From: Natronobacterium haloterrestre
GTDB taxonomy: Archaea; Halobacteriota; Halobacteria; Halobacteriales; Natrialbaceae
Assembly: GCF_900112205.1 (NCBI RefSeq)
Contig: NZ_FOKW01000009.1
Span: forward strand, 1-64,000
DNA: 64,000 nucleotides
Reading direction: 5' to 3'
The notes under the pieces are model-generated. The model saw nothing but the letters and a program-made list of their open reading frames with translations, was not told the origin of the DNA and made no database searches. Positions within the stretch are counted from its first letter, which is position 1; every line of letters begins with the position of its first letter. Shown here one piece after another: positions 27,278 through 36,249 of the stretch. Made by a program: the position numbers and the translations under genes.

Positions 27278-28088
27278 GGAGCGCCTCGAGGACGTCGCGT
27301 TCCGCGCCGGGTACGCCGCGGTGCTCGCGTTCCTGCTGTTGCCGCTGGTGGTGGTCGTCGTCACCTCGTTCTCGAAGGCGGGACGGATCGCCTTCCCGCC
27401 CGAGAGCTACTCGCTCGTCTGGTACGGCGAGTTTCTCCAGAGCGCCCGCTGGATCGGCGCGTTCGTCAACAGCCTCGTCGTCGGCGTCGGCACGGCGCTT
27501 CTGGCGACGCTTCTGGGCGTCCTCGGTGCGTTCGGCCAGGAACTCGAGGCCGACGCCGGCGGCGATGGGATCGTGGGCGCGGTCCTGGTGCCGATCGTCC
27601 TGCTCCCGCTTTTGGTCCCGCCGGTCATCCTCGGGATCACGCTGTTGCTGTACTTCAACGAGGTCGGCCTGCGGGGCTCGTACACGAGCATCGTCCTTGC
27701 GCATACGCTGTGGGCGACGCCGCTCGTCTACTTCGTGATGCGGTCGGTGTTCAGCCGGTTCGACTGGCAGCAACTCGACGCGGCCCACGACCTCGGGGCG
27801 GGTCCGGTTCGGTCGTTCGTCCACGTCGTCCTGCCGAACGTGAAACACGGCATCTTCGTGGGCGGCCTGCTCGCCTTTATCATCAGCCTCCAGGAGTTCG
27901 TGATGGCGCTGTTCCTGTCGACGCCGTCGACGGAGACGATCCCGGTGCTTGCCTGGACCGAGATCCGGCAGGCGCTCGATCCGATGGTCAGCGTCGTTTC
28001 GACGTTCCTGATCGTTATCTCCGTCGCAGCGATCGCACTCGCCGCGCTCGTGACGAACCTCGAGTGGGTCTCGCGACAGCTGTCCTGA
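27258..28088 (+). CDS. ABC transporter permease (PotC type)
   Basis: 276 aa from a GTG start that overlaps the preceding permease, with GGAGGTGA just upstream acting as a strong ribosome-binding site inside that gene. It has six helices and the EAA loop DAAHDLGAGPVRSFVHVVLP. It is the last gene of the transporter operon. Confidence 0.93.
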   Translation: MSSTLHRERLEDVAFRAGYAAVLAFLLLPLVVVVVTSFSKAGRIAFPPESYSLVWYGEFLQSARWIGAFVNSLVVGVGTALLATLLGVLGAFGQELEADAGGDGIVGAVLVPIVLLPLLVPPVILGITLLLYFNEVGLRGSYTSIVLAHTLWATPLVYFVMRSVFSRFDWQQLDAAHDLGAGPVRSFVHVVLPNVKHGIFVGGLLAFIISLQEFVMALFLSTPSTETIPVLAWTEIRQALDPMVSVVSTFLIVISVAAIALAALVTNLEWVSRQLS

Positions 28089-28255
28089 TCCGGTCGGATC
28101 GCCGCTTCCGATTTTCCTCGAACTGTACGACGTCGGACAGGGACGGCCACGAACGGCGAGTCTCGAACGACCGAACAGCGGTCGGAGCGCTCGCCGTCCG
28201 ACGTGGCCGACGAGAGCCTGTGCCGCGACCGAGCGACGCAGCCTCGAGTCACGGG

Positions 28256-28486
28256 GGAGGGAATTACGTTTCGACGTTTCAGGCTGATATCAACGCTTCC
28301 GCGAATATCGCACGACTGGTTGACCCGTGGGGAGAGAGCGTCCCGCTTGACAGGGCGGAGCGCAATGACTCGCCTCGGGATGGGAGCGGTTGTGACACCG
28401 CCACGACTCACCGTGAGACGAGCTCACCACAGCAGATGACTCCCACGGCCTTCCAAGAGTCGAAACCCTCTGCCAGTGACGACTGA
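28256..28486 (+). pseudogene. tnpB: 3' remnant of an IS200/IS605-type tnpB gene
   Basis: Only the C-terminal 75 or so codons of a TnpB (RNA-guided nuclease of IS200/IS605/IS1341 elements) survive. They include FQADINASANIARLVDPWGE, which holds the last RuvC aspartate (ADINA), and the family-typical tail TAFQESKPSASDD before the TGA at 28486. The zinc finger and earlier RuvC motifs are absent. The sequence from 28089 to about 28255 does not continue the gene, so most of the element has been deleted. The remnant abuts the ABC transporter operon. Confidence 0.75.
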
Positions 28487-28489
28487 CTG

Positions 28490-28545
28490 GTATTCCCCAT
28501 GCGTGGGAAGCCTCGCCGTTTACGGCGAGGAGGATGTCACCACCT
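28490..28545 (+). mobile_element. right end/omega-RNA hairpin of the IS200/IS605 remnant
   Basis: Directly after the tnpB stump is CCTCGCCG-TTTA-CGGCGAGG (28511-28530), a perfect 8-bp stem with a 4-nt loop. It is flanked by GGGAAG and AGGATGTCA. Such hairpins form the right end of IS200/IS605 elements and the scaffold part of the guide RNA transcribed over the 3' end of tnpB. The exact element boundary is not visible. Confidence 0.65.
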
Positions 28546-28578
28546 CCTGGCGGAAACGAAAAGGCCGAGCGAGGGCTT

Positions 28579-30513
28579 TCAGAGGAAGCGGAACGTCTCG
28601 AGGTTCTTCGGCGCGAACGTCCGCATGTTGTAGTCGTGGTACAGCGCCGAGGAGAGGTCCTGGGTCGACCGTTCGTCCCCGTGGACACAGAGCACCTTCT
28701 CCGGGCGCGGGTTCATCGTCTTGACGAAGTTCTCGAGGCCGGCGCGGTCGGCGTGGCCGGAGAAGCCGTCGACGGTCTCGACGTCGACGTTTAGCTGGAG
28801 GGTGCCGCGGCCGCCGCCGTTGCCCATCGCGCCGACCTCGCTGGTCGGGATCTCGTCCCAGCCGTTCTGGATGCGTCGGCCGAGGGTCCCCTGGGCCTGG
28901 TAGCCGACGAAGGTCAGCGTCGAGTCCGGGTCGGGGCCGATGTGGGAGAGCCAGGACATGATCGGACCGCCGGTGACCATACCCGAGGTCGAGAGGATGA
29001 TACAGGGCTCGCCGTCGGCGACGTCCTGGCGCTCCTCCTCGCCGCCGTCGATGTGGTTGAACTCGTCGGCGAGGAACGGGTTCTCGTCCTCGTGGAAGAT
29101 GCGGTCGCGCAGTTCGTCACGGAGGTACTCGGGGTAGGTGGTGTGGATCGCCGTCGCCTCCCAGATCATGCCGTCGAGGTGGACCGGCATCGAGGGGATG
29201 TCACCGTTTCGCATCGCCTCCTCCAAGACGAGCATGATCTCCTGGGAGCGACCGACCGCGAACGCCGGAATGAGGACCTTTCCGTCCCGCTCGTAGGTCT
29301 CGTTGATGACTCGTTTGAGTTTCTCCTCGGAGTCCTCCTGGTCGGTCTGGTAGTCGTTGCGGCCGCCGTAGGTCGACTCGAGCACGAGCGTCTCGACGCG
29401 CGGGAAGTCGTTGACCGCGCCGTTGAACAGCCGGGTGTCCTCGTAGTGGATGTCGCCGGAGAAGGCGACGTTGTAGAGGCCGTCCCCGATGTGGAAGTGC
29501 GAGACGGCGGAGCCCAGAATGTGGCCGGCGTTGTGCAGCGTCAGCTTGACGTCCGGCGCGATGTCGGTGACGTCGCCGTACTCGAGCGGGATCGTGTGTT
29601 TGATCGCCTCGCGAACCTGCTCGGAGTCGTACGGCGGCGTCCGCCCTTCCTTGGCGGCGACGTCGAGATAGTCGAGCGTCAGCAGTCCCATCAGGTCCCG
29701 CGTGGGTTCGGTACAGTAAATCGGACCGTCGTAGCCGTACTTGAACAGGAGCGGAATAAACGCGGAGTGGTCGAGGTGGGCGTGAGTCAGGACGACCGCG
29801 TCGATCGTCTCGGGGCCGGCCCCGAACGCCTCGGGGGCGTGGAGGTAGGGCACCTCGCCCTCGGCGCCGGGCTTGTCGCCGCAGTCGACGAGGATGCGCG
29901 TCTCGGGTGTCGAGAGGATGAAAGAGGCCCGACCGACCTCGCGACAGCAGCCCAGCGTCGTGATGCGGACGTACTCGTCGTCGGACATCTCCTCGCGGTG
30001 GATCTGGCGGCCCACCTTCTCTAGGATGTCCCGGCGGTCGTCGCGTTCCTGCTTGAGGAAGCTCCGGACGTTCGAGACCGTCGAGGACTCGATCGGCGGC
30101 GTGCGGACGACTTCGGGCGTCCAGCCGACGTTCTTCGTGATGTCACGGAGCGTCGACCCGTGGCGACCGATCACCATGCCGGGCTTTTCGGCCTCGATGA
30201 CGACCTCGCCGGTGTCGGCGTGGAAGTCCAGGTCGGTGACACCCGCCTCGTCGGGGATGACCTCCATGATCTCCTCGCGCGCTTCGTCGGGACGGGAGAG
30301 AACGCTCGGGTCGGGTCGAACCGTGATCCGCTTGCGGAGCTTGCTCGCGAGCTTCCGGATCAGGTCGCCTTTCTGGGCGAACTTCTTGGGATCTCGCGTG
30401 TAGACGACCAGTTCTGGCCCTTCGTATTTCACCGAGGAGACCGAGATATCGCTCGGTAACTCGCTCGTGATCTCTGCTTCCAAATCGTCGAGTTGCTGCT
30501 CTACGGTACTCAT
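28579..30513 (-). CDS. fttA: archaeal CPSF1 / FttA: KH and beta-CASP ribonuclease, transcription termination factor
   Basis: 644 aa. Two N-terminal KH-like RNA-binding domains (1-150; IGRHGSTLRDITKN in the second) precede a metallo-beta-lactamase core. That core has HAHLDHS, followed by a beta-CASP domain and C-terminal motifs including VCVHGD. The family (aCPSF1/FttA) cleaves RNA 3' ends and terminates transcription in archaea. The length and domain order are standard, and the gene is a single unit. Confidence 0.95.
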   Translation of the reverse strand: MSTVEQQLDDLEAEITSELPSDISVSSVKYEGPELVVYTRDPKKFAQKGDLIRKLASKLRKRITVRPDPSVLSRPDEAREEIMEVIPDEAGVTDLDFHADTGEVVIEAEKPGMVIGRHGSTLRDITKNVGWTPEVVRTPPIESSTVSNVRSFLKQERDDRRDILEKVGRQIHREEMSDDEYVRITTLGCCREVGRASFILSTPETRILVDCGDKPGAEGEVPYLHAPEAFGAGPETIDAVVLTHAHLDHSAFIPLLFKYGYDGPIYCTEPTRDLMGLLTLDYLDVAAKEGRTPPYDSEQVREAIKHTIPLEYGDVTDIAPDVKLTLHNAGHILGSAVSHFHIGDGLYNVAFSGDIHYEDTRLFNGAVNDFPRVETLVLESTYGGRNDYQTDQEDSEEKLKRVINETYERDGKVLIPAFAVGRSQEIMLVLEEAMRNGDIPSMPVHLDGMIWEATAIHTTYPEYLRDELRDRIFHEDENPFLADEFNHIDGGEEERQDVADGEPCIILSTSGMVTGGPIMSWLSHIGPDPDSTLTFVGYQAQGTLGRRIQNGWDEIPTSEVGAMGNGGGRGTLQLNVDVETVDGFSGHADRAGLENFVKTMNPRPEKVLCVHGDERSTQDLSSALYHDYNMRTFAPKNLETFRFL

Positions 30514-30857
30514 AATCGCCGGATGTGGCTTGCGTGAACTCGCCGACGGGGAGCGGCCGTCCGGCCGAACCGTGCGAGAAAGGACGTCAGTCTCGCCCGA
30601 TCGTGCGCCCGAGATCGAAACCGCGAGAGGGCGCGTCGGCGGCCTCGAGAACCTCGAATGCCGCCGACGGGCGACGTAATACGTCTTGTTTCCCGAATCA
30701 TTGCTTTAATGCCGTGACGAAGACGCTCCCAGGTCGGTTATCCTGGTTCCTGGTCCGTGCGGGAAGATTCCAGGGAGAACCCGCTTACTCGAGCCTATTC
30801 TTTGCGTGCTATAAAAGCCTTCGCAAAAGACAGGGATCGCGAGCCCGTACGCAGGGT
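30514..30857. other. 344-nt intergenic region
   Basis: This is the divergent promoter region between fttA and the hypothetical gene at 30858. The part next to fttA is GC rich with short imperfect inverted repeats. The part next to 30858 is more AT rich and holds the TATA box. No ORF with haloarchaeal codon use, tRNA or insertion element was seen. Confidence 0.6.
30810..30817 (+). promoter_or_regulatory. TATA box for the hypothetical gene at 30858
   Basis: TATAAAAG lies about 45 nt before the ATG, which predicts a short leader of roughly 20 nt rather than a leaderless mRNA. Confidence 0.55.
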
Positions 30858-31340
30858 ATGAAGCTTACAGCCGACCGTGTCGCGGCCGAACGCGACTGGA
30901 TCGCCGCTCGAGCCGACCGCGTCGTGCCGGTTATCAACGTCGTTCGCGACGACCTGGGCGAGATCTTCGACACCGACGTCGACCCCGTCACGGAGGCCCA
31001 GTACCACGAGGAGGTCGACGCCGTCTTCGCCGACGGCGACCTCGCGGTCAACGTCGCCGCGATGACGGCGATCCTCCGGGACCTCGACGTCGAGGGGGAC
31101 TACCCGGGGTTCGTCGTCGACGAGGTGCTGGGGCGGGAACTGGCGGGGACGATCGCCGGCACGCAGCCGCTGCGGACGCTCGGCGAGGCGACGTTTCACT
31201 ACGCCGACCTGCAGGTCCACGGCGACCCCGAAGAGAACGCGGGCGTCGACGACCTCGAGGCGGCGCTTGCGGCCGGGTTCCAGGAACGGATTCCCGGCTG
31301 GAACTGGACCGAGCGGGAGAGTCCGTTCGCGCTCGAGTAG
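30858..31340 (+). CDS. conserved-looking hypothetical protein
   Basis: 160 aa from the ATG at 30858. It is an acidic soluble protein, helical in the first half (ERDWIAARADRVVPVINVVR) with beta/alpha character later (GEATFHYADLQVHGDPEENA). The C-terminus IPGWNWTERESPFALE is Trp rich. No family was recognised. Codon use is normal for the genome and the promoter is clear, so it is very likely expressed. Its end lies 15 nt from a convergent lipoprotein gene. Confidence 0.7.
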   Translation: MKLTADRVAAERDWIAARADRVVPVINVVRDDLGEIFDTDVDPVTEAQYHEEVDAVFADGDLAVNVAAMTAILRDLDVEGDYPGFVVDEVLGRELAGTIAGTQPLRTLGEATFHYADLQVHGDPEENAGVDDLEAALAAGFQERIPGWNWTERESPFALE

Positions 31341-31355
31341 GTCGGCGGGCGGCGA

Positions 31356-31958
31356 TCAGGGGTCGTCTTCGCCGTCGTCTTCGCTTTCGGCGTCATCGGT
31401 GTCCTCGACATCTTCGGCGTCCGACCCATCTCCCGGAGCGGGGGCTTCCGCCTGCTGTTCGAGCATGAGCGCGTACTCCTCGCCGGGGATCAGGCCGTCC
31501 ACTTCGCCGTTCCGGAGCGTATCGACCAGCCGCTCGTCGGAGCCGTCGAGCAGGAACGCGCCCGCCTCGGCGATCCCCGCCTCGATCGAGAGGTCGTCGT
31601 CGTCACCGAACTCGGACTCGAACTCGGCCGCGCTGGCGGCGGTCAGTTCGGCCTGGCGGCGCTGGAACTCCACCTGGGCCTCCATCTGTTCGAGGTCGCC
31701 CGACTCGATCTCCTCCCTGATCTCGGCCTCGAGGGCCTCGAACTCCTCCTGATCGGGTTGGACGATCGCGGTGATCCCGTCTTCGGGGTCCATGTCGGGT
31801 TCCCGGTCGACCTCGAGTTCCGCCGCCGATTCGGTGTCGGTCTCGGTTCCGGAGTCGTCGGACTGGCCGAGATCGAACTGCGTACAGCCGGCGAGCGACG
31901 CGGTCGCGCCGGCACCACCCAGTTGGAGGAGGCGACGGCGGGTCGGATGCGTATCCAT
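31356..31958 (-). CDS. lipoprotein with acidic coiled-coil region
   Basis: 200 aa from the ATG at 31958, which places the Tat-like lipoprotein signal (HPTRRRLLQLGGAGATASLAG, Cys near 25) at the very start. The mature part has a Glu-rich helical segment (about 70-125, EEFEALEAEIREEIESGD and on) and an acidic Asp/Glu tail. It resembles no named family. Confidence 0.65.
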   Translation of the reverse strand: MDTHPTRRRLLQLGGAGATASLAGCTQFDLGQSDDSGTETDTESAAELEVDREPDMDPEDGITAIVQPDQEEFEALEAEIREEIESGDLEQMEAQVEFQRRQAELTAASAAEFESEFGDDDDLSIEAGIAEAGAFLLDGSDERLVDTLRNGEVDGLIPGEEYALMLEQQAEAPAPGDGSDAEDVEDTDDAESEDDGEDDP

Positions 31959-32051
31959 TACGCTCTCGGCTCGGGGTCGGGGAGGAATAAAAGCTCGCAC
32001 CCGTCCCGGTCGGTGGGGTCGACGCTGTCTCCCGTTCGGCGGACGCGACGC

Positions 32052-32058
32052 TTTTATG
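32052..32058 (+). promoter_or_regulatory. TATA-like box for nucS
   Basis: TTTTATG is centred 26 nt before the GTG at 32081. It indicates a leaderless mRNA and supports the GTG as the start of nucS. Confidence 0.55.
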
Positions 32059-32080
32059 CTCGCGCTGGCTACGTCCGCCA

Positions 32081-32899
32081 GTGACGTCCCCTTCGTCCTC
32101 GTCCTCGTCTTCAGGTGCGACCCCCGCTCGAGTCGACACTCTCGAGCACCCCGCCCTCGCGGACGCCCGCGACGCGATCGCCGATGGCATCGATCGTGAG
32201 GCGCTCGTGACCGTCTTCGGGCGGTGTACCGTCGACTACGACGGGCGGGCCTCGAGCCACCTCGAGAGCGGCGACAGACACGTCATGCTCAAGCCGGACG
32301 GTGCGTCGCTGGTCCACACCGACGAGGGTCAGCAGCCGGTCAACTGGCAGCCGCCGGGCTGTGAGCACTCGGTCCGGTACGTCGAGTCGGGAGCGGAGGC
32401 GGGGGACGACGATGGGCCGACCGACGACCCGTCGACCCCGCGGCTCGTCCTCGAGAGCGACCGGTCGACGCCCGACGAACGCCTTCGGGTCTCGTTTAGC
32501 CGCATCTTTCAGGTCTCGGCGTTCGCCGGCTCCGACGAGACCGAACTCGCGCTCTCGGGGACCGAGGAAGACCTCCGGCAGCGCATCCTCGAGGAACCGT
32601 CGCTGCTCGAGTCCGGGTTCACGCCGCTCGCAACCGAACGCTCCACCCCCGCGGGCGCGGTCGACGTCTACGGCGAGGACTCGGCCGGCCGAGCCGTCGT
32701 CGTGGAACTCAAGCGTCGCCGCGTCGGCCCCGACGCAGTGAGCCAGCTCCGGCGGTACGTCGACGCCCTCGAGCGGGACCTCCACGCCGACGCCGACGTT
32801 CGGGGAGTCCTCGTCGCGCCGTCGGTGACCGACCGGGCCGACCGTCTCCTGGTCGAGCACGGCCTCGAGTTCGTCTCGCTCGAGCCGACGGCGGACTGA
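32081..32899 (+). CDS. nucS: endonuclease NucS (EndoMS-type mismatch endonuclease)
   Basis: 272 aa from a leaderless GTG. NucS/EndoMS cuts mismatched or branched DNA and is the non-canonical mismatch repair enzyme of many archaea and actinobacteria. An N-terminal beta domain with WQPPG is followed by an RecB-like nuclease domain. Its catalytic Asp-Glu-Lys set lies in AVDVYGEDSAGRAVVVELKR. The first 12 residues are Ser rich. It lies close to mutS on the opposite strand, so both mismatch systems occur in this region. Confidence 0.92.
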   Translation: MTSPSSSSSSSGATPARVDTLEHPALADARDAIADGIDREALVTVFGRCTVDYDGRASSHLESGDRHVMLKPDGASLVHTDEGQQPVNWQPPGCEHSVRYVESGAEAGDDDGPTDDPSTPRLVLESDRSTPDERLRVSFSRIFQVSAFAGSDETELALSGTEEDLRQRILEEPSLLESGFTPLATERSTPAGAVDVYGEDSAGRAVVVELKRRRVGPDAVSQLRRYVDALERDLHADADVRGVLVAPSVTDRADRLLVEHGLEFVSLEPTAD

Positions 32900-32996
32900 G
32901 CGGTCGAGGCGGTTTTGCGGGGCCGGGGCACCTGCGTCGTATCGGGTCGATTCGGCGACCTACATCGTTTTACTCGCCCGGCTCCTATACGGCCCG

Positions 32997-33242
32997 ATGT
33001 ACCAGTCCAGACCCACCGGAAAACGGCAGTCGGACGGACAGCCACGACCGAACCGGTCGCTCCGACGGCGCGTCGAGGCGGTGGAACACAACCAGCGGCT
33101 CCTGCGCAACACCCTCTCCGGCCTGGCTCGAGAGCGCGGCGTTTCGGTGGGCTGTGAGTGTAGCCGGTGCAACCGCGCCTACCTGCTCGTGGCGAAACAC
33201 GTCATGTACTGCCCCAGCTGTGGGTACGACCGCGGGCTGTAG
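32997..33242 (+). CDS. small coiled-coil zinc-ribbon protein
   Basis: 81 aa. A basic helical N-terminal half (RSLRRRVEAVEHNQRLLRNT) precedes a zinc ribbon with CECSRC (about 53-58) and CPSC (about 72-75). The TTTTACT box at 32968-32974 is spaced for a leaderless mRNA starting at this ATG. Its role is unknown; nucleic-acid binding is plausible from the basic N-terminus. Confidence 0.65.
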   Translation: MYQSRPTGKRQSDGQPRPNRSLRRRVEAVEHNQRLLRNTLSGLARERGVSVGCECSRCNRAYLLVAKHVMYCPSCGYDRGL

Positions 33243-33305
33243 CGGGTTCGCAGGGCGGATCCGCCCCGATGCCCGATGCGTTTCCGCGCCGGTCTAGAAC
33301 GGTCG

Positions 33306-36155
33306 TTACTCCTCGAGCAGCCGTTTCAGCCGATCCAGTTCCGTCAGCGCCTCGACGGGCGTCATGTGGCCGAGGTCGAGCGCGCGGAGTTCGGCGGCCA
33401 CGTCGGTCGGATCGTCGCCACCGTCCGCGGTCGCAGTCGTGGTCGTGGTCGCGGTCGTGGTCGTGGTCGTGGTCGCGGCTCCGGTTGCCCGCGTCGTCTC
33501 GGTTCCGGGGGCGTGTTCCGATTCCGGTTTCGCTTCCGGTTCCTCGACCTCCTCCGGATCGAGCTCTCGAGTCTCTTCTTTTTCCCCTTCCCCTTCCCCT
33601 CCGTCCTTCGCGGGGTCTACGGGCTCGGTCTCGGCCTCGGCGACCAGTTCCCGCGACCGCTCTACGACCGACTCCGGGACGCCCGCCGCCGTCGCGACCT
33701 CGACGCCGTACGAACCCGTCGCCCCGCCCGGTGCGACCTCGTGGCGGAAGACGACCTCGCCGTCTTCCTGATCGACCTCGAAGTGCAGCGTAAAGGCGTC
33801 CTCGAGGTCGTCGGCCACCTCCGTCAGGGGGTGGTGGTGGGTCGCGAACAGCGTCGTCGCGCCGACCGCGTCGTGGAGGTGTTCGGTGATCGCCTGCGCG
33901 ATGGCCATCCCGTCGGCCGTCGACGTGCCGCGGCCGACCTCGTCCAGCAGGACCAGCGAGCGTTCGTCGGCCTCCCGCAGAATGGTGGCGAGTTCGTCCA
34001 TCTCGACCATGAACGTCGAGCGCCCGCCCGCGATGTCGTCGCTGGCCCCGACGCGGGTAAAGATCCGATCGACGGGCGTCAGCCGTGCCGACTTCGCGGG
34101 GACGAAGCTCCCGACCTGGGCCAGCAGCACGATCTGGGCGACCTGGCGCATGTAGGTCGACTTCCCCGACATGTTGGGGCCGGTGATGACCGCCAGCCGG
34201 CGGTCCCCGGTCAGGTGCGCGTCGTTCGGCACGAACGACTCCTGGGTCCGCTCGACGACCGGGTGTCGGCCGCCCTCGATGTCGATCTCGAGACCTCGAT
34301 CGTCTCGCTCGAGGGTCTCCGGCCGGCAGTAGTCGTACTGCGCGGCGACCGTCGCGAGCGAGACGAGCGCGTCGAGGGTCGCGAGCGCGTCGGCCAGGTC
34401 CTGCACCCGCTCGACCTCGTCGGCGACCGTCTTCCGGACCTCGCGGAACAGTTCGTACTCGAGTTCGTCGGCCCGTTCCTCGGCCCCGACGATCTCGTCT
34501 TCCCGTTCCTTGAGTTCCGGCGTGACGAACCGCTCGGAGTTCTTCAGCGTCTGTCGACGCTGATAGTCCTCGGGCACCGAATCGAGGTTCGGATTCGTCA
34601 CCTCGATGTAGTAGCCGTGCACCGAGTTGTAGCCGACTTTCAGCGAGTCGATGCCGGTGCGCTCACGTTCCTGCTCCTCCAGGTCGTCGATCCACTGTTT
34701 GCCGTCCCGGGCGGTTCGCCGCAGGTCGTCTAAGTCCCCGTCGTACCCCTCGGCGATGATCCCGCCCTCGGTGATCTCGATCGGCGGGTCCGCGACGATC
34801 GCGTCCTCGATCAGTTCGCGGACGTCCGCCAGCGGATCGAGCGCCGCGTGAAGCCGCCGGAGTCGGTCGCAGTCCGCGTCCTCGAGTTCGGCCCGGACGT
34901 CCGGTACGACAGCGAGCGTGTCCCGCAGCGAGCGCAGATCCCGGGCGTTTGCCCGCTCGCGGGAGATCCGGCCGATCAGCCGCTCGAGGTCGTAGACGTC
35001 CCGCAGGAGTTCCTGCAGTTCCTCCCGGGTCCGGACCCCGTTTTTTAGCTCCTCGACGGCGTCGAGCCGGGCCTCGATCCGGTCGGGCTCGAGCAGGGGC
35101 CGCCGGAGCCAGTCGCGGAGCTTGCGGCCGCCGAGCGCGCTCGCGGTTTCGTCGAGAACTCCCACGAGCGTCGCCTCGTCCCGGCCTCGAACCGCGCGGG
35201 GTTCGAACAGCTCGAGGCTCCGGAGGGCGACGGCGTCCAGCAGCAGATACTCCCGCGGATCGTACCGTGTGAGGTGGGTGAGGTACTCGAGGCGGTCGTC
35301 CTCGTCCTCGTCCTCGTTCTGGTCGTTGGCTTCGGCCTCCGCCTCGCTTTCGCTGCCGCGGGCGTACTCGGCGTACTCGAGCAGCGCGCCGCAGGCCCGG
35401 ATCTCGGGATCGCTCGCGAGCAGCGAGTCGGGGTTGCCGAAGTAGTCGGCGACGGTCTCGGCGGCCCGGTCGCGGTCGAAGACCGCCTCGTCGAAGGGGG
35501 TCACCATGCAGTCCTCGGGGAACAGGTCCGTGTCGGGGTCCCCGCGATCGGCTCGCACGTCCGGCCCGACGACCGCCTCGGCCGGATCGAACCGGCTGAT
35601 CTCGTCGGCGATCGCCTCGTTCGAGGCCGAACTCGTCGCGAGGAAGTCGCCCGTCGAGACGTCGAGCAGGGCGAGGGCGAGGTCGGCGTCGCGGTCCGTG
35701 GGGCCGTCGCCGCCCGCCCCGCGGGCGACCGCCGCAACGAAGTTGTTGTCGTCGCTCGAGAGCAGTTCGTCCTCGGTGAGCGTGCCCGGCGTGATGACCC
35801 GGGTGACGGCCCGCTCGACGACGCCCGAGGACTCGCCCGGCTCCTCGACCTGGTCGGCGACCGCGACCCGGTAGCCCGCCTCGAGCAGGTCCTCGATGTA
35901 GGACTCGGCGTTGTCGATCGGGATGCCGGTCATCGGGTACTCGCCGGTGCTGTCCTCGCGGCTGGTCAGGGTCACTTCGAGCAGGCGCGCGGTGCGTTCG
36001 GCCGCGCCGCAGAACGTCTCGTAGAAGTCCCCCACCTGGAACAGTACCAGCGCGTCGTCGTAGCGCGCACAGAGGTCGTGGTACTGACGCATCATCGGCG
36101 TCAGCTCGTCGCGTTTCTCGGCCATCTCCTCGGGAGGGCCAAGCGCCGGATCCAT
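33306..36155 (-). CDS. mutS: DNA mismatch repair protein MutS
   Basis: 949 aa, somewhat longer than bacterial MutS. The mismatch-contacting Phe-x-Glu is at 44-46 (VGDFYETF). Connector, lever and clamp domains follow. The ATPase carries Walker A ([15 protein letters not shown]), [18 protein letters not shown] and the His switch FATHHHPL. A disordered C-terminal linker rich in Glu and then Thr/Ala (about 850-915) precedes a final helical end ([19 protein letters not shown]). MutL is not in this window. Confidence 0.95.
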   Translation of the reverse strand: MDPALGPPEEMAEKRDELTPMMRQYHDLCARYDDALVLFQVGDFYETFCGAAERTARLLEVTLTSREDSTGEYPMTGIPIDNAESYIEDLLEAGYRVAVADQVEEPGESSGVVERAVTRVITPGTLTEDELLSSDDNNFVAAVARGAGGDGPTDRDADLALALLDVSTGDFLATSSASNEAIADEISRFDPAEAVVGPDVRADRGDPDTDLFPEDCMVTPFDEAVFDRDRAAETVADYFGNPDSLLASDPEIRACGALLEYAEYARGSESEAEAEANDQNEDEDEDDRLEYLTHLTRYDPREYLLLDAVALRSLELFEPRAVRGRDEATLVGVLDETASALGGRKLRDWLRRPLLEPDRIEARLDAVEELKNGVRTREELQELLRDVYDLERLIGRISRERANARDLRSLRDTLAVVPDVRAELEDADCDRLRRLHAALDPLADVRELIEDAIVADPPIEITEGGIIAEGYDGDLDDLRRTARDGKQWIDDLEEQERERTGIDSLKVGYNSVHGYYIEVTNPNLDSVPEDYQRRQTLKNSERFVTPELKEREDEIVGAEERADELEYELFREVRKTVADEVERVQDLADALATLDALVSLATVAAQYDYCRPETLERDDRGLEIDIEGGRHPVVERTQESFVPNDAHLTGDRRLAVITGPNMSGKSTYMRQVAQIVLLAQVGSFVPAKSARLTPVDRIFTRVGASDDIAGGRSTFMVEMDELATILREADERSLVLLDEVGRGTSTADGMAIAQAITEHLHDAVGATTLFATHHHPLTEVADDLEDAFTLHFEVDQEDGEVVFRHEVAPGGATGSYGVEVATAAGVPESVVERSRELVAEAETEPVDPAKDGGEGEGEKEETRELDPEEVEEPEAKPESEHAPGTETTRATGAATTTTTTTATTTTTATADGGDDPTDVAAELRALDLGHMTPVEALTELDRLKRLLEE
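33415..33492 (-). repeat. Thr/Ala low-complexity tract in mutS
   Basis: The GTC/GTG/GCG-rich repeat on the plus strand encodes an almost pure Thr-Ala run on the minus strand within the linker before the C-terminal MutS helix. The repeat is imperfect, with 3- and 6-bp periodicity. Confidence 0.6.
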
Positions 36156-36249
36156 ACACGAACCCCGCCCTCGGACGCGGAAATAGCTTGCTGGATCGAC
36201 CCGAATCGGTCAGTTCGGCGATCCGTTTACCCCCTGTACTCTCGGGGTC

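Noticed and set aside
28942-30024. 360-codon plus-strand ORF
   Set aside because: Antisense to fttA/aCPSF1, whose beta-lactamase and KH motifs are on the minus strand.
30525-30857. N-terminal extension of the hypothetical gene at 30858
   Set aside because: The upstream part is Arg/Cys rich and crosses a clear TATA box; translation should begin at 30858.
33276-34733. 485-codon plus-strand ORF
   Set aside because: Antisense shadow of mutS.
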